A stretch of DNA of 64,000 nucleotides from a beta proteobacterium AAP99 (GCA_001295775.1 LJIA01000015.1:28308-92307); one strand, 5' to 3'. Positions 52,615 through 63,325 are shown, counted from the stretch's first letter. The notes: generated from the letters alone by a model not told the origin. A program made the numbers and translations.

Positions 52615-52728
52615 TTAACCTTGGCGCTGCTTGTGGCGCGGATCCGAGCAGATCACGCGAACCACACCGTTGCGCTTGATGATCTTGCACTTACGGCAGA
52701 TCCGCTTTACAGAAGCGAGCACTTTCAT
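52615..52728 (-). CDS. rpmJ: 50S ribosomal protein L36
   Basis: A 37-residue protein: [20 protein letters not shown] and then [17 protein letters not shown]. The zinc ligands Cys11, Cys14, Cys27 and His32 mark the zinc-binding (C+) form. It is too short for most gene finders but lies exactly where rpmJ is expected, between the infA remnant and rpsM. A GGAGAAACGTC site precedes the ATG at 52728. Confidence 0.96.
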   Translation of the reverse strand: MKVLASVKRICRKCKIIKRNGVVRVICSDPRHKQRQG

Positions 52729-52754
52729 GACGTTTCTCCGAAACCTTCAATGAC

Positions 52755-52959
52755 CTAATTGGCGCAGAGAGTTTTCCGCGCTTCGCACAGGTCATCGGGC
52801 GTGAGCCTCACTCTGACCTTGCCTTCGGGCTAGGCCTGGTGCGTTTCAGCCCCTGCCTTGCCCCTTGCTTGCCTCATCCATTCGGGATCCTTTGGAAGTC
52901 CTTCTTGGAGGGGGCGCCCAGGAGATCGTCAACGACCTCCTCAATCTATTGCTAGCAAC
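52755..52959 (-). pseudogene. infA: Decayed infA (translation initiation factor IF-1)
   Basis: The 247-base gap between secY and rpmJ is where infA lies in many bacteria, and its length is right for the 72-codon gene. On the minus strand one frame gives IEEVVDDLLGAPSKKDF, comparable with the IEMQGVVDEVLPDARYR of the betaproteobacterial IF-1 N-terminus. Another frame gives PEGKVRVRLTPDDLCEARK up to a TAG at 52755, comparable with the AGDKVSLELSPYDLTKGR of the C-terminus. Frameshifts and stops break the frame between and before them. AGGAG remains just upstream of 52959. A working infA must be elsewhere in the genome. Confidence 0.7.
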
Positions 52960-52975
52960 TCCTGCCTACAGGTGC

Positions 52976-54307
52976 TCAGCGCACCGGTAGATTCATTCCC
53001 TTGAAGTTGGCCTTCTTCAGCAGCGACTCGTACTGATGACTCATGATGTACGCCTGAACGGCGGCCATGAAATCCATGGTGACGACGACGATGATCAGAA
53101 GCGATGTGCCACCGAAATAGAAGGGAACTGAAAACCGCATGTGCAAAAACTCGGGAATCAAACACACGGCGGTGATGTAGACCGCGCCAACCAATGTCAG
53201 GCGCATAAGAATCTTGTCGATGTAGCGCGCTGTCTGATCTCCCGGACGAATGCCAGGCACAAACGCGCCACTCTTCTTCAAATTGTCCGCGGTCTCTCGG
53301 CTGTTGAAGACGAGCGCGGTATAGAAGAAGCAGAAGAAAACGATCATTGCTGCGTACAACGAGATGTACAGCGGCTGCCCCGGGGACAAAGACGCAGCGA
53401 GGTCCTTCAGAAACCGGCCGGTTTCACCGCCGGACACAAACCAGCTCGTCAGGGTCGCCGGAAACAGGATGATCGACGACGCGAAAATTGGCGGAATCAC
53501 CCCGGACATGTTGAGCTTCAGAGGCAGGTGGGAAGACTGCCCACCGTAGACCTTGTTCCCCACCTGGCGCTTCGCGTAGTTGACCAGAATGCGGCGCTGC
53601 CCCTTCTCGACGAAGACGACCAGTGCGGTCACCAGAACCACGAGCGCAATGATGAACAGCGCAACAAAAATGTTCAGCGAGCCCTTATTGATCAACTCGA
53701 AGAACTGGGCCAGAGCGCCAGGGAGCCCCGCAACAATGCCGGCCGTGATCAGGATCGAGATGCCGTTACCCAGACCACGCTCAGTAATCTGTTCACCCAG
53801 CCACATCAGGAACATCGTCCCAGTGAGCAGCGACACGACACAGGTCAAGCGGAACATAAAACCTGGATCAATCACCAATCCAGCCTGGGCTTCCAGTGCC
53901 AGTGAGATACCGATTGCCTGAAACAGACCGAGCGCCAGCGTCAGATAACGCGTGTACTGCGTGAGCTTGCGTCGACCTGCCTCGCCTTCTTTCTTCAACT
54001 GCTCAAGCGTCGGAGAAATCGCAGACATCAATTGAATGATGATCGACGCCGAGATGTAGGGCATCAAGCCCAACGCGAAAACGGAGAACCGCGACAGTGC
54101 CCCGCCCGAGAACAAGTTGAACAAACCAAGAATGCCGCCCTTTTGTTGATCAAAGAGCGAACGCAGGGTGTCCGGATCGATACCAGGAACCGGAATGTGC
54201 GTTCCGATGCGGTAAACGACCAGCGCGCCCAAAAGGAACAGCAGCCGCTTGCGGAGATCTCCGAAGCGGCCGGTCTTGGCGAGCGTTGTGCTACTCGAGG
54301 TTGCCAC
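52976..54307 (-). CDS. secY: Protein translocase subunit SecY
   Basis: SecY (443 residues) is the central channel of the Sec translocon. Ten membrane helices can be traced, from [20 protein letters not shown] to [16 protein letters not shown]. The cytoplasmic loop [15 protein letters not shown] and the plug region [20 protein letters not shown] are conserved. The frame starts with GTG at 54307 ([15 protein letters not shown]), with GGAG about nine bases upstream. It follows rplO in the spc operon. Confidence 0.97.
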   Translation of the reverse strand: MATSSSTTLAKTGRFGDLRKRLLFLLGALVVYRIGTHIPVPGIDPDTLRSLFDQQKGGILGLFNLFSGGALSRFSVFALGLMPYISASIIIQLMSAISPTLEQLKKEGEAGRRKLTQYTRYLTLALGLFQAIGISLALEAQAGLVIDPGFMFRLTCVVSLLTGTMFLMWLGEQITERGLGNGISILITAGIVAGLPGALAQFFELINKGSLNIFVALFIIALVVLVTALVVFVEKGQRRILVNYAKRQVGNKVYGGQSSHLPLKLNMSGVIPPIFASSIILFPATLTSWFVSGGETGRFLKDLAASLSPGQPLYISLYAAMIVFFCFFYTALVFNSRETADNLKKSGAFVPGIRPGDQTARYIDKILMRLTLVGAVYITAVCLIPEFLHMRFSVPFYFGGTSLLIIVVVTMDFMAAVQAYIMSHQYESLLKKANFKGMNLPVR

Positions 54308-54345
54308 GCGGACTTAGCTCCTGGTGCGCAAATGCAATTGGGTGA

Positions 54346-54777
54346 TCAAGCCAGCGTGCCGCCAGCAGCTTCGATCGCAGCGCGAGCGCCCTTGGTGGCC
54401 AGCAACCCCTTGAGCGCGAGCTTCTTGCTGATCGAACCCGTAGCGATGACCTTGGCCATGCGCGCCAGCTGCGGCACCACACCAGCCTGTTTCAAAACAG
54501 ACAGGTCAATCTCGGCTACAGGAAGCTTGTCCAGATCAGACAGGCGAACTTCGGCATCGAACTGCTTGTCGAGCGACGTGAAGCCACGCTTGGGCAGCCG
54601 GCGCTGCAACGGCATCTGACCGCCCTCAAAGCCGACCTTGTGGAAGCCACCGGCGCGCGACTTCTGACCCTTATGACCGCGGCCCGCAGTCTTTCCAAGC
54701 CCGGAGCCAATACCGCGTCCAACGCGACGGCGTTCCTTCTTGGAGCCCTCAGCGGGGCTGAGCGTATTGAGCTTCAT
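54346..54777 (-). CDS. rplO: 50S ribosomal protein L15
   Basis: L15 (143 residues) has the Gly/Arg/Lys-rich N-terminal arm [20 protein letters not shown] and [17 protein letters not shown], and the globular domain [17 protein letters not shown]. The start at 54777 follows family alignment. It lies 4 bases after the rpmD stop. Confidence 0.97.
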   Translation of the reverse strand: MKLNTLSPAEGSKKERRRVGRGIGSGLGKTAGRGHKGQKSRAGGFHKVGFEGGQMPLQRRLPKRGFTSLDKQFDAEVRLSDLDKLPVAEIDLSVLKQAGVVPQLARMAKVIATGSISKKLALKGLLATKGARAAIEAAGGTLA

Positions 54778-54781
54778 GGAA

Positions 54782-54964
54782 TCAGCCCTCAACCTTCACG
54801 AGATAGGCGACCTTGTTGATCATGCCGCGCACAGCGGGCGTGTCCTCAAGCTCACGGGATTGGCGGATCTTCTTCAGACCCAAACCGATGACGGTCTGGC
54901 GGTGATCAGCCTTGCAACCGATCGGAGAGCGCACCAGCGTCACCTTGACAGTCTTGTTTGCCAT
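54782..54964 (-). CDS. rpmD: 50S ribosomal protein L30
   Basis: L30 is a 60-residue protein: [18 protein letters not shown] followed by [20 protein letters not shown]. The start at 54964 is the conserved one; the longer frame overlaps rpsE. It follows rpsE by 11 bases in the spc operon. Confidence 0.97.
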   Translation of the reverse strand: MANKTVKVTLVRSPIGCKADHRQTVIGLGLKKIRQSRELEDTPAVRGMINKVAYLVKVEG

Positions 54965-54975
54965 GACTCGACTCC

Positions 54976-55494
54976 TCAGCTGAGGATCTCTTCGACCGAC
55001 TTGCCGCGCTTGGAAGCAACCTCGGACGGAGTGGTGCATGCCTGCAGGCCATTCAAGGCTGCGCGCACCATGTTGTAGGGATTGGTCGAGCCATGGCTCT
55101 TAGCGACCACATTGCGAACACCCATGACCTCAAAGATGGCGCGCATCGGACCACCAGCGATCACGCCAGTGCCTTCGGGCGCAGGCGACATCGTCACCTC
55201 GGAAGCGCCGTGCTTGCCAGTCACTGCATGGTGCAGCGTGCCGTTCTTCAGCGGGATCTTGACCATCTTGCGACGCGCTTCCTCCATCGCCTTCTGAACA
55301 GCGACCGGCACTTCGCGAGACTTGCCCTTGCCCATACCGATGCGACCGTCACCGTCGCCTACCACGGTCAGCGCAGCGAAGCCCATGATGCGGCCACCCT
55401 TCACCACCTTGGTGACGCGGTTCACCGCGATCATCTTTTCCTTCAGGCCGTCATCGCGCTCTTCGCCGGCGGCCTTCACTTGCATCTTTGCCAT
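54976..55494 (-). CDS. rpsE: 30S ribosomal protein S5
   Basis: S5 (172 residues) takes part in decoding accuracy and mRNA unwinding. The N-terminal double-stranded RNA-binding domain shows [19 protein letters not shown] and [19 protein letters not shown]. The C-terminal half includes [19 protein letters not shown]. Residues altered in spectinomycin resistance (near VKGGR) appear wild type. It lies 10 bases after rplR. Confidence 0.97.
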   Translation of the reverse strand: MAKMQVKAAGEERDDGLKEKMIAVNRVTKVVKGGRIMGFAALTVVGDGDGRIGMGKGKSREVPVAVQKAMEEARRKMVKIPLKNGTLHHAVTGKHGASEVTMSPAPEGTGVIAGGPMRAIFEVMGVRNVVAKSHGSTNPYNMVRAALNGLQACTTPSEVASKRGKSVEEILS

Positions 55495-55504
55495 CTGTCA
55501 GTCC

Positions 55505-55867
55505 TTAGAACTTGAGACCGGCTTCACGGGCCGCATCGGCCAGCGCCTTGACGCGGCCATGAAAACGGAATCCGGCGCGGTCAAAGGCAACAGCCTCGAT
55601 GCCGGCAGCCTTTGCGCGCTCGGCAACCTTCTTGCCAACCATTTGCGCAGCAGCAACGTTGCCGCCCTTGCCCTTGCCACCGAGCGCAGAGCGGCTCTCA
55701 GCCTCAAGCGTGGACGCAGACACCAATGCCAGCCTGCCATCTTCGGACCAGATAGTCGCGTAAATGTGGAGGTTGGAACGATGCACAGTGAGGCGCTTGA
55801 CACGCAGCTGCGCAATGCGCAGACGGGTCGACCGGGCGCGACGCAGACGAGCTTGCTTCTTGTCCAT
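55505..55867 (-). CDS. rplR: 50S ribosomal protein L18
   Basis: L18 (120 residues) binds 5S rRNA in the central protuberance. Family sequence: [33 protein letters not shown] and [20 protein letters not shown]. It lies 12 bases after rplF. Confidence 0.97.
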   Translation of the reverse strand: MDKKQARLRRARSTRLRIAQLRVKRLTVHRSNLHIYATIWSEDGRLALVSASTLEAESRSALGGKGKGGNVAAAQMVGKKVAERAKAAGIEAVAFDRAGFRFHGRVKALADAAREAGLKF

Positions 55868-55879
55868 GTGCGGTACCCC

Positions 55880-56413
55880 TTACTTCTTCTTGGTTTCTTT
55901 GAGGACAACCACTTCGTCCGCATAGCGAACGCCCTTGCCCTTGTAGGGCTCGGGCGGACGGTACGCGCGGACTTCCGCGGCTACCTGGCCGACACGCTGG
56001 CGATCCGCACCCTTGATCAGGATCTCGGTCTGCGAAGGCGTTTCCACCTTCACGCCTGCAGGCATCTTGTGAACGACGGGGTGCGAGAAGCCAAGTTGCA
56101 GATCCAGGGAGTCACCCTTGGCCGCGGCACGGAAGCCCACACCGACCAGGGTGAGCTTGCGCTCAAAACCCTTGGTCACGCCGGTCACCATATTGTTGGT
56201 CAGCGCGCGAAGCGTCCCGGACATGGCCTTGGCTTCGCGGGTTTCATCTGCGGCAGCGAAAGAGACGTTGCCGTCCTTGATTTCGACCGCCACACCAGGA
56301 TGCACGGCCTGGGTCAGGGTGCCCAAGGGACCTTTGACCGTCAGAATGCCGTTGGCGAGAGTCGCTTCAGCCCCCTTCGGGAGAGCGACCGGAATACGAG
56401 CAACACGAGACAC
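55880..56413 (-). CDS. rplF: 50S ribosomal protein L6
   Basis: L6 (177 residues) sits at the base of the factor-binding stalk. It has two similar domains; visible are [31 protein letters not shown] and the C-terminal [16 protein letters not shown]. The start codon is GTG at 56413, with AGGAG eight bases upstream. It follows rpsH by 14 bases. Confidence 0.97.
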   Translation of the reverse strand: MSRVARIPVALPKGAEATLANGILTVKGPLGTLTQAVHPGVAVEIKDGNVSFAAADETREAKAMSGTLRALTNNMVTGVTKGFERKLTLVGVGFRAAAKGDSLDLQLGFSHPVVHKMPAGVKVETPSQTEILIKGADRQRVGQVAAEVRAYRPPEPYKGKGVRYADEVVVLKETKKK

Positions 56414-56427
56414 GTTGATATCTCCTG

Positions 56428-56823
56428 TTAGGCCACGAGGCAGATGACTTCGCCGCCCACGCCCGAGGCGCGCGCCTTGCGATCAGTCATCACACCCTTG
56501 GGCGTCGACACAATGGCGATACCCAGACCGTTCATGACTTGCGGCAGGCTGTCGCGGCCGCGATAGATGCGAAGACCCGGCTTGGACACTCGCTCGATGC
56601 GCTCAATCACTGCGCGGCCTGCGTAGTACTTGAGGCCGATCTCGAGGGTGGACTTGCCGTCCTCCTGCTTGACGTTGTACCCGTCGATGTAGCCTTCGTC
56701 GGCCAGCACCTTGGCAATGGCCACCTTCAACTTCGAAGACGGCATCGTCACATTCGTCCGCTCAACCTGCTGCGCGTTGCGGATACGCGTCAGCATGTCG
56801 GCGATGGGATCACTCATGCTCAT
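56428..56823 (-). CDS. rpsH: 30S ribosomal protein S8
   Basis: S8 (131 residues) binds helix 21 of 16S rRNA and in E. coli represses the spc operon. It starts [18 protein letters not shown] and ends with the conserved [20 protein letters not shown]. It follows rpsN by 14 bases. Confidence 0.97.
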   Translation of the reverse strand: MSMSDPIADMLTRIRNAQQVERTNVTMPSSKLKVAIAKVLADEGYIDGYNVKQEDGKSTLEIGLKYYAGRAVIERIERVSKPGLRIYRGRDSLPQVMNGLGIAIVSTPKGVMTDRKARASGVGGEVICLVA

Positions 56824-56837
56824 GTCGGAACCCTTCC

Positions 56838-57143
56838 TTACCAGCTGGCCTTGGTGACGCCCGGGATTTCACCGCGCATGGCAATGTCGCGAATCTGGCC
56901 ACGCGAGAGGCCAAACTTGCGGAACACGCCACGGGGGCGACCCGTGATGGCGCAGCGCTTGCGCTGGCGCGTGGGATTGGCGTTGCGAGGCAGCTGCTGC
57001 AGCTCCAGACGGGCTGCGTAACGCTCTTCGTCGCTCTTGGATTGATCGTCAATCACAGCCTTGAGCGATTCGCGCTTGGACGCGAACTTCGCAACAAGCT
57101 TGGTGCGCTTGGCTTCGCGATTGATCAGTGCAAGCTTTGCCAC
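56838..57143 (-). CDS. rpsN: 30S ribosomal protein S14
   Basis: S14 here is the longer zinc-free form (101 residues), without the CxxC pairs of the 61-residue type. It starts with GTG at 57143, giving [17 protein letters not shown], with AAGGAG six bases upstream; an earlier in-frame start would overlap rplE. The C-terminal [19 protein letters not shown] is conserved. Confidence 0.96.
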   Translation of the reverse strand: MAKLALINREAKRTKLVAKFASKRESLKAVIDDQSKSDEERYAARLELQQLPRNANPTRQRKRCAITGRPRGVFRKFGLSRGQIRDIAMRGEIPGVTKASW

Positions 57144-57153
57144 TCGCAGCTCC

Positions 57154-57693
57154 TTAGTTCTTGAACGGGAAACGGAACGAAGCAAGCAACGCCTTGGCTT
57201 CCTCATCCGTCTTGGCCGTGGTGGTGATGCTGATGTTCAGACCGCGCAGCGCATCGACCTTGTCGTATTCGATTTCGGGGAAGATGATCTGCTCTTTCAT
57301 CCCGATGTTGTAGTTGCCACGACCGTCGAAAGCACGACCAGAGACGCCACGGAAGTCGCGCACACGCGGAAGCGCAACCGTAACGAAGCGGTCGAGAAAT
57401 TCAAACATGCGCGCACCACGCAGCGTGACCATGCAGCCGATCGGCATGCCAGCGCGAAGCTTGAAGCCGGCGATGGCCTTGCGAGCCTTGGTCACAACGG
57501 GCTTCTGGCCGGCGATCTTGGTGAGATCGGCAGTCGCCGACTCGATCACCTTCTTGTCAGCCACAGCCTCAGCCAGGCCCATGTTCAGTGTGATCTTGGT
57601 AATGCGCGGAACTTCCATGACGCTCTTGTAGCCAAACTGCTGCATGAGCGCAGGAACGACCTTGTCGCGATACTGCTGTTGAAAACGTGCCAT
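57154..57693 (-). CDS. rplE: 50S ribosomal protein L5
   Basis: L5 (179 residues) binds 5S rRNA and contacts the small subunit and P-site tRNA. Family motifs: [37 protein letters not shown] and [21 protein letters not shown] at 57693 is preferred over the GTG two codons upstream. It follows rplX by 11 bases. Confidence 0.97.
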   Translation of the reverse strand: MARFQQQYRDKVVPALMQQFGYKSVMEVPRITKITLNMGLAEAVADKKVIESATADLTKIAGQKPVVTKARKAIAGFKLRAGMPIGCMVTLRGARMFEFLDRFVTVALPRVRDFRGVSGRAFDGRGNYNIGMKEQIIFPEIEYDKVDALRGLNISITTTAKTDEEAKALLASFRFPFKN

Positions 57694-57704
57694 GGTCACT
57701 CCGC

Positions 57705-58019
57705 TTACGCCTTCAGGGCTTCGCCGCTGGACTTGAACACGCGAATCTTCTTGTCGCCATCGAGCTTGATGCCTACACGATCGGCCTTGCCAGTGGCGGG
57801 GTTGAAGATTGCGACATTGCTCTGGTGGATCGGCATGGTCTTGTCGAGCAAACCGCCCGTGGTACCTGCCATCGGGTTGGGCTTGGTCGCCTTCTTGACG
57901 ACATTGACACCCTCGACAACAAGGTGGTCGGCGTCGGTACGAGACAGCACCACTCCACGCTTGCCCTTGTCACGGCCAGTCAGAACGATGACCTCGTCAC
58001 CTTTGCGCAGCTTGTTCAT
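57705..58019 (-). CDS. rplX: 50S ribosomal protein L24
   Basis: L24 (104 residues) is an early assembly protein of the large subunit. The KOW motif is at the N-terminus ([20 protein letters not shown]), followed by [18 protein letters not shown]. It follows rplN by 11 bases. Confidence 0.97.
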   Translation of the reverse strand: MNKLRKGDEVIVLTGRDKGKRGVVLSRTDADHLVVEGVNVVKKATKPNPMAGTTGGLLDKTMPIHQSNVAIFNPATGKADRVGIKLDGDKKIRVFKSSGEALKA

Positions 58020-58030
58020 CGCGCAGCTCC

Positions 58031-58399
58031 TTAGAGAACCTCGGGCGCGAGCGACACGATCTTCATGAAGCGCTCGGTACGCAGTTCACGCGTGACCGGG
58101 CCGAAGATGCGCGTGCCGATCGGCTCGAGCTTGGCATTCAAGAGGACGGCAGCATTGCCATCAAACTTGATCAGGGAACCATCGGGACGACGCACGCCCT
58201 TGGCAGTGCGAACCACGACAGCGTTGTAAATCTCACCCTTCTTGACGCGACCGCGAGGCGTCGCATCCTTGACGGTGACCTTGATGATGTCGCCAACCGA
58301 CGCATAGCGCCGCTTGCTGCCGCCAAGCACCTTGATGCAAAGGACTTCGCGAGCGCCAGTGTTGTCGGCGACTTCCAGCCGACTTTCAGTTTGAATCAT
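58031..58399 (-). CDS. rplN: 50S ribosomal protein L14
   Basis: L14 (122 residues) lies on the subunit interface. It starts [20 protein letters not shown] and shows [15 protein letters not shown] and [20 protein letters not shown]. It is the first gene of the spc block, 174 bases after rpsQ, with its own promoter candidate upstream. A small GGCGC-TTC-GCGCC stem (58468-58480) lies in its leader. Confidence 0.97.
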   Translation of the reverse strand: MIQTESRLEVADNTGAREVLCIKVLGGSKRRYASVGDIIKVTVKDATPRGRVKKGEIYNAVVVRTAKGVRRPDGSLIKFDGNAAVLLNAKLEPIGTRIFGPVTRELRTERFMKIVSLAPEVL

Positions 58400-58517
58400 G
58401 GTGTCGTCTTCCCAACTTGCCTGCCTCTAGTGAGCCAGACAGTCTTGGTCCCGTGGTGCGGGTTGATGGCGCTTCGCGCCCAGATCTCCGTGCAGCGACT
58501 GCTACGCGAAGCCCTAC

Positions 58518-58546
58518 ATTATGTACTGGATCGAAGATCCGCGCAA
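58518..58546 (-). promoter_or_regulatory. Promoter candidate for the spc ribosomal protein block
   Basis: On the minus strand TTGCGC (58541-58546) and CATAAT (58518-58523) are spaced by 17 bases. They lie in the only large gap between rpsQ and rplN, where a separate spc promoter is expected. Confidence 0.6.
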
Positions 58547-58563
58547 GGGGCCGAGAAGCCCCT
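58546..58563 (-). terminator. Weak hairpin after rpsQ
   Basis: On the minus strand AGGGGC-TTCTCG-GCCCCT is a 6-bp GC stem 11 bases past the rpsQ stop. No U-tract follows, and it overlaps the upstream edge of the spc promoter candidate. It may lower readthrough from the S10 block. Confidence 0.4.
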
Positions 58564-58573
58564 CTAGCGCAGA

Positions 58574-58837
58574 TCAGAGCGTACGAGCCGCTTCTACAAG
58601 GCGCGTAACCACCCAGCTCTTCGTACGGGACAGCGGACGGCTCTCGGCCACCTCGACAGTGTCACCCGTCTTGTACTGGTTCGTTTCGTCGTGGGCGTGA
58701 ACCTTCTTGGAACGGACCATGACCTTGCCGATCACCGGGTGCTTGACCTTGCGTTCGATGAGCACGGTCACGGTCTTGTCCATCTTGTCGCTGACGACCT
58801 TGCCGACCAGCGTGCGCTTGACTTTGGTTTCGCTCAT
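58574..58837 (-). CDS. rpsQ: 30S ribosomal protein S17
   Basis: S17 (87 residues) is a primary 16S rRNA binder with an OB fold. It starts [20 protein letters not shown] and includes [20 protein letters not shown] and [10 protein letters not shown]. It overlaps the rpmC stop by 4 bases and is the last gene of the S10 block. Confidence 0.97.
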   Translation of the reverse strand: MSETKVKRTLVGKVVSDKMDKTVTVLIERKVKHPVIGKVMVRSKKVHAHDETNQYKTGDTVEVAESRPLSRTKSWVVTRLVEAARTL

Positions 58838-59025
58838 TTGGCAGCCTTCTCTCGCATCACGGTCTTCACGCGTGCGATGTCGCGGCGCACCTTTTGGAGC
58901 TGGCTGGAGTTGCCCAGCTGCTGCGTGGCCTTCTGCATGCGCAGACCAAATTGGGCCTTGAGCAGAGACTCGAGCTCCTGCTTCAACGCGCCATCATCCT
59001 TGGTTCTCAGTTCAGCGGCTTTCAT
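58834..59025 (-). CDS. rpmC: 50S ribosomal protein L29
   Basis: L29 (63 residues) is a two-helix protein near the polypeptide exit. [18 protein letters not shown] starts at 59025, one base after the rplP stop; the conserved [17 protein letters not shown] ends it. It is coupled to rpsQ by a 4-bp overlap. Confidence 0.96.
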   Translation of the reverse strand: MKAAELRTKDDGALKQELESLLKAQFGLRMQKATQQLGNSSQLQKVRRDIARVKTVMREKAAK

Positions 59026-59026
59026 C

Positions 59027-59443
59027 TCAGGCCCCAATCTGACGCGTCACGAAAACGCACTGAAGCGGCAGCTTGGCAGCGGCCAGGCGGAATGCCTCGC
59101 GCGCCATCTCTTCGCCAACGCCATCCATTTCGTAGAGCACCTTGCCCGGCTGAATCTCGGCCACGTAGTACTCCGGATTGCCCTTGCCGTTACCCATACG
59201 GACTTCGGCGGGCTTCTGTGATATCGGCTTGTCCGGAAAAATCCGAATCCAGATGCGCCCGCCACGCTTGATGTGACGGGTCATCGCACGACGAGCCGCT
59301 TCGATCTGGCGCGCGGTCAGACGGCCGCGGCCAATCGCCTTGAGTCCGTATTCGCCAAAGGCCACGGTCGCGCCACGAGTGGCGACGCCTGTATTGCGGC
59401 CCTTCTGCTCCTTGCGGTACTTCCTGCGTGCTGGTTGCAGCAT
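59027..59443 (-). CDS. rplP: 50S ribosomal protein L16
   Basis: L16 (138 residues) lies near the peptidyl transferase centre and A-site tRNA. It starts [19 protein letters not shown] and shows [20 protein letters not shown] and [19 protein letters not shown]. It lies 2 bases after the rpsC stop. Confidence 0.97.
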   Translation of the reverse strand: MLQPARRKYRKEQKGRNTGVATRGATVAFGEYGLKAIGRGRLTARQIEAARRAMTRHIKRGGRIWIRIFPDKPISQKPAEVRMGNGKGNPEYYVAEIQPGKVLYEMDGVGEEMAREAFRLAAAKLPLQCVFVTRQIGA

Positions 59444-59445
59444 GC

Positions 59446-60270
59446 TTATTCTCCTGCTTTCTTCTCAGCCGGAGCCGCGCCAGCAGTGGCCTTGCGGACA
59501 CGCTTGACGGCAGGCTTGGCCGGATCGGCGGCACCTTCGCCAGCTGCACCATCAGCGCGCGGACGGCGGTTGGCCGGACGACGTGCGGGGCGGCGATCTT
59601 CCTTCTCAGCTTCGGGAGAGGCAGCAACCGGCGCGTCACCGCGACCGAGCGTGTCACCCTTGTAGACCCACACCTTGACACCGATGATGCCGTAGGTGGT
59701 CAGCGCCTCGGAGGTGCCGTACTCGATGTCGGCACGAAGGGTGTGGAGGGGCACACGACCCTCGCGATACCACTCGGTGCGCGCGATTTCGGCGCCGTTC
59801 AGGCGACCCGAGCTCATGATCTTGATGCCCTGGGCACCGAGACGCATTGCGTTCTGCATCGCACGCTTCATGGCGCGACGGAACATGATCCGCTTCTCGA
59901 GCTGTTGGGTGATGCTGTCGGCGATCAGCTGCGCATCGACTTCCGGCTTGCGGATTTCCTCGATGTTGACGTGCACGGGCACGCCCATCAGCTTCTGCAG
60001 ATCGGCCTTCAGGGTTTCGATGTCCTCGCCCTTCTTGCCGATGACCACGCCCGGACGGGCCGAGTAGACAGTGATCTTGGCGTTCTTGGCGGGGCGCTCG
60101 ATCAGAACGCGACCGACGGCGGCGTTCTTCAGCTTCTTCTTGAGGTACTCGCGAACCTTGACATCGTCAGCGAGCATGCTGGCGAAGTTGGCATTGCCGG
60201 CGTACCAGCGCGACGCCCAGTTGCGCGAAACGGCAAGGCGAAAACCGGTTGGATGAATCTTCTGTCCCAT
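59446..60270 (-). CDS. rpsC: 30S ribosomal protein S3
   Basis: S3 (274 residues) forms part of the mRNA entry site. The KH domain includes [15 protein letters not shown]; the N-terminus is [20 protein letters not shown]. The last about 55 residues are an Ala/Arg/Glu-rich extension ([20 protein letters not shown]), as in related betaproteobacteria. It follows rplV by 9 bases. Confidence 0.97.
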   Translation of the reverse strand: MGQKIHPTGFRLAVSRNWASRWYAGNANFASMLADDVKVREYLKKKLKNAAVGRVLIERPAKNAKITVYSARPGVVIGKKGEDIETLKADLQKLMGVPVHVNIEEIRKPEVDAQLIADSITQQLEKRIMFRRAMKRAMQNAMRLGAQGIKIMSSGRLNGAEIARTEWYREGRVPLHTLRADIEYGTSEALTTYGIIGVKVWVYKGDTLGRGDAPVAASPEAEKEDRRPARRPANRRPRADGAAGEGAADPAKPAVKRVRKATAGAAPAEKKAGE

Positions 60271-60279
60271 TGCGGTTCC

Positions 60280-60609
60280 TTAGTTGCCGACGGTCACGGT
60301 GATGTGACAGGTCTGCTTTTCGATACTGGCACCCCGACCCTTTGCACGGGCACGGAACCGCTTCAGCGAAGCACCCTTGTCGACGTAGATCGTCTTGACC
60401 TTCAGCTCATCGATGTCGGCGCCGTCGTTGTGCTCGGCATTGGCGATCGCGGACTCCACAACCTTCTTCACAATGAAGGCCGCCTTCTTGGGCGTGAAGG
60501 TCAGGATGTTCAGCGCCGCACCAACCGGCTTGCCACGCACCAGGTCAGCGACCAGACGTGCCTTCTGGGCCGAAACCCGCACGCCATGCAGTTTTGCAGT
60601 CGTTTCCAT
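60280..60609 (-). CDS. rplV: 50S ribosomal protein L22
   Basis: L22 (109 residues) lines the exit tunnel with its beta hairpin ([17 protein letters not shown]). It begins [20 protein letters not shown]. The hairpin shows no deletion of the macrolide-resistance type. It follows rpsS by 12 bases. Confidence 0.97.
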   Translation of the reverse strand: METTAKLHGVRVSAQKARLVADLVRGKPVGAALNILTFTPKKAAFIVKKVVESAIANAEHNDGADIDELKVKTIYVDKGASLKRFRARAKGRGASIEKQTCHITVTVGN

Positions 60610-60621
60610 GTTTGCGTGTCC

Positions 60622-60897
60622 TTACTTCTTGGCCTTTTTGTCAGCCGCGTGCCCCTTGAAGGTACGCGTGGCTGCAAATTCGCCGAGCTTGTGACCCACC
60701 ATCTGCTCAGTCACATAGACCGGCACATGCTGGCGGCCGTTATGCACGGCAATCGTGAGGCCGATGAACTCGGGCAACACCGTGGAGCGGCGTGACCAGG
60801 TCTTGATCGGCTTCTTGTCCTTGTTGGCCACCGCAGCGTCCACCTTCTTGATGAGGTGTGCGTCGCAGAACGGGCCCTTCTTTACGGAACGTGCCAT
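60622..60897 (-). CDS. rpsS: 30S ribosomal protein S19
   Basis: S19 (91 residues) lies in the head of the small subunit with S13. Family sequence [20 protein letters not shown] and [20 protein letters not shown]. It follows rplB by 12 bases. Confidence 0.97.
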   Translation of the reverse strand: MARSVKKGPFCDAHLIKKVDAAVANKDKKPIKTWSRRSTVLPEFIGLTIAVHNGRQHVPVYVTEQMVGHKLGEFAATRTFKGHAADKKAKK

Positions 60898-60909
60898 AGC
60901 AATGTCCTC

Positions 60910-61731
60910 TTACTTCTTGCGACGCTGCACGATCATGGAGGTCGTGCGCTTGTTGCGGCGGGTCTTGAAGCCCTTGGTCTTCTGACCCCACGGGGTCACA
61001 GGAGCCTGAGCTTCGCCAGTACGACCCTCACCACCACCGTGCGGGTGATCAATCGGGTTCATGGCGACACCGCGAACCGTCGGGCGGATACCGCGCCAAC
61101 GGGTTGCACCAGCCTTGCCGATCACGCGCAAGTTGTTCTCTTCGTTGCCGACTTCGCCGAGAGTGGCACGGCACTCGATGTGCACACGACGCACTTCACC
61201 GGAGCGCAGACGCACCTGCGCGTAAGAGCCTTCACGCGCCAACAGCGTGGCCGACGTACCGGCCGAGCGCGCCAGCTGGGCACCCTTGCCAGGCAGCATC
61301 TCGACGCAGTGGATCACCGAGCCGACCGGAATGTTGCGGATCGGCATGCAGTTGCCCGCACGGATCGGTGCCTCGGAGCCGCTCATCAATGTGGCGCCAA
61401 CAGCAACACCCTTGGGAGCGATGATGTAACGGCGCTCACCGTCCGCGTAGCAGAGCAGGGCGATGAAGGCAGTGCGGTTCGGGTCGTATTCCAGACGCTC
61501 AACCTTGGCCGGGATGCCGTCCTTGTTGCGCTTGAAATCGATGATCCGGTAGTGCGACTTGTGACCACCGCCCATGTGACGGGTGGTGATGTGGCCGTTG
61601 TTGTTCCGGCCGGACGAGCGCTTCTGCGGCTCGAGCAGCGGAGCGTGGGGCGCGCCCTTGTGCAGGTCGGGATTGACGACCTTCACCAGGCTGCGGCGGC
61701 CAGGCGATGTGGGTTTGACTTTGACCAGCAT
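60910..61731 (-). CDS. rplB: 50S ribosomal protein L2
   Basis: L2 (273 residues) is needed for peptidyl transferase activity and subunit joining. It begins [18 protein letters not shown] and carries the conserved [20 protein letters not shown] with the functional histidine. Its ATG directly follows the rplW stop (TAAATG), so the two are translationally coupled. Confidence 0.97.
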   Translation of the reverse strand: MLVKVKPTSPGRRSLVKVVNPDLHKGAPHAPLLEPQKRSSGRNNNGHITTRHMGGGHKSHYRIIDFKRNKDGIPAKVERLEYDPNRTAFIALLCYADGERRYIIAPKGVAVGATLMSGSEAPIRAGNCMPIRNIPVGSVIHCVEMLPGKGAQLARSAGTSATLLAREGSYAQVRLRSGEVRRVHIECRATLGEVGNEENNLRVIGKAGATRWRGIRPTVRGVAMNPIDHPHGGGEGRTGEAQAPVTPWGQKTKGFKTRRNKRTTSMIVQRRKK

Positions 61732-62046
61732 TTACTTGACCTCCTGCTGGAAGTCGATCTGCTGACCGGGCTTCAAGCACACGTAGGCCTTGCGGATGTT
61801 GTTGCGACGACCGATGAAGCGACCGAAGCGCTTGGTCTTGCCGCCGATGTTCAGGATGTTGACCGACTCGACCTGCACCTTGAAGAGCAGCTCGACCGCG
61901 GCCTTGACTTCCTGCTTGGTGGCGTCCTGCTGCACGTGGAAGGCCACCTGCTCGTGCTTCTCGGCCACCTGGGTGCTCTTCTCCGAGATCACCGGAGCGA
62001 GCAGCACCTTCATCAGGCGTTCGTTGTTGAATGCGGGCGACGTCAT
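61732..62046 (-). CDS. rplW: 50S ribosomal protein L23
   Basis: L23 (104 residues) is the docking site for SRP and trigger factor at the exit tunnel. Family motif: [20 protein letters not shown] and [17 protein letters not shown]. It overlaps rplD by 4 bases and abuts rplB. Confidence 0.97.
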   Translation of the reverse strand: MTSPAFNNERLMKVLLAPVISEKSTQVAEKHEQVAFHVQQDATKQEVKAAVELLFKVQVESVNILNIGGKTKRFGRFIGRRNNIRKAYVCLKPGQQIDFQQEVK

Positions 62047-62663
62047 GCGAACATCTCCTCGAACTTGGCCACGGCTGCCTTGGTCATGAGCACCTTGTCG
62101 AAGTGCACCAGCGCCACCGGGTCGGCCTGCTTGGGCTCAACCACGGCCACGTTGGGCAGGTTGCGCGAGGCCAGGTACAGGTTTTCGTCGAAGCCGTCGG
62201 TCACCATCAGCACGGACTCGAGGCCCATGCTCTTGATGCGCTGCGCGAGCAGCTTGGTCTTCGGCGCCTCGAGCGTGAGTTCATCCACCACAACAATGCG
62301 ACCTTCGCGGGCGAGCTGGCTCAGGATCGAGCACATGCCGGCACGGAACATCTTCTTGTTGACCTTGTGGGCGAAGTTTTCGTCGGGCTTGTTCGGGAAG
62401 ATCCGACCACCACCACGCCACAGCGGCGATGAGGTCATACCAGCGCGGGCGCGACCGGTACCCTTCTGGCGCCAGGGCTTCTTGGTGGAGTGCTTCACCT
62501 CGGCACGCGTGAGCTGGGCACGGTTGCCGCTGCGCGCGTTGGCCTGGAAGGCGACCACGATCTGGTGGATCAGCGGTTCGTTGAAGTCACGAGCAAAGAC
62601 CACGTCGGATGCGGCAACGTTGCCGGCAGCCTGGCCTTGCGCGTCATAAAGCTTGAGTTCCAT
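62043..62663 (-). CDS. rplD: 50S ribosomal protein L4
   Basis: L4 (206 residues) lines the exit tunnel and, in E. coli, represses the S10 operon by binding its leader. It begins [20 protein letters not shown] and has the tunnel loop [17 protein letters not shown]. It follows rplC by 14 bases. It is a candidate ligand for the leader described at 63373-63430. Confidence 0.97.
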   Translation of the reverse strand: MELKLYDAQGQAAGNVAASDVVFARDFNEPLIHQIVVAFQANARSGNRAQLTRAEVKHSTKKPWRQKGTGRARAGMTSSPLWRGGGRIFPNKPDENFAHKVNKKMFRAGMCSILSQLAREGRIVVVDELTLEAPKTKLLAQRIKSMGLESVLMVTDGFDENLYLASRNLPNVAVVEPKQADPVALVHFDKVLMTKAAVAKFEEMFA

Positions 62664-62677
62664 CGCTGCAGGCTCCC

Positions 62678-63325
62678 TTAGGCTTTGACGGCCGGCTTGA
62701 CGATGATGTGGCCATTGCGCGCACCGGGGACTGCACCCTTGACGAGCAGCAGACCACGCTCGGCGTCGACGCGAGCCACTTCGAGGTTCTGGACGGTGCA
62801 CTGCACGTCGCCCATGTGACCCGACATGCGCTTGCCCGGGAACACGCGACCCGGATCCTGCGCCATGCCGGTGGAACCGGGCACGTTGTGGCTGCGGGAG
62901 TTACCGTGGGTGGCGCGACCAGAGTTGAAGTTGTGGCGCTTGATGGTGCCGGCGAAGCCTTTACCGATCGTGGTGCCTGTCACGTCAACCTTTTCGCCAG
63001 CCTTGAACAGACTGTCGAGGCCGATGACCGTGCCGGCCGGCATTTCTGCGGCCTTGGCGGAATCGACACGGAATTCGCGGATGATGGAGCCGGCTTGCAC
63101 GCCAGCCTTGGCGAGATGACCGGCCAGCGCCTTGCTGACGCGGCTCGCACGACGCTCGCCGTAGACGACCTGAACGGCGCTATAGCCGTCGGTGTCGACC
63201 GTCTTGACTTGGGTGACGCGGTTGTTGCCCACTTCCAGCACCGTAACGGGCACGGATGCGCCGTCGTCGGTGAAGATGCGGGTCATGCCAACCTTGCGGC
63301 CCAACAGACCGAGGGTGGTACCCAT
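62678..63325 (-). CDS. rplC: 50S ribosomal protein L3
   Basis: L3 (215 residues) is an early assembly protein near the peptidyl transferase centre. It begins [20 protein letters not shown] and carries [20 protein letters not shown], with the glutamine that is methylated by PrmB in other species. The start at 63325 follows family alignment; the longer frame covers the structured leader. It lies 144 bases after rpsJ. Confidence 0.97.
   Translation of the reverse strand: MGTTLGLLGRKVGMTRIFTDDGASVPVTVLEVGNNRVTQVKTVDTDGYSAVQVVYGERRASRVSKALAGHLAKAGVQAGSIIREFRVDSAKAAEMPAGTVIGLDSLFKAGEKVDVTGTTIGKGFAGTIKRHNFNSGRATHGNSRSHNVPGSTGMAQDPGRVFPGKRMSGHMGDVQCTVQNLEVARVDAERGLLLVKGAVPGARNGHIIVKPAVKA

Noticed and set aside
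60856..62649. 597-residue open frame opposite rplB-rplW-rplD
   Set aside because: It runs antisense through three certain ribosomal protein genes and has no recognisable domain.
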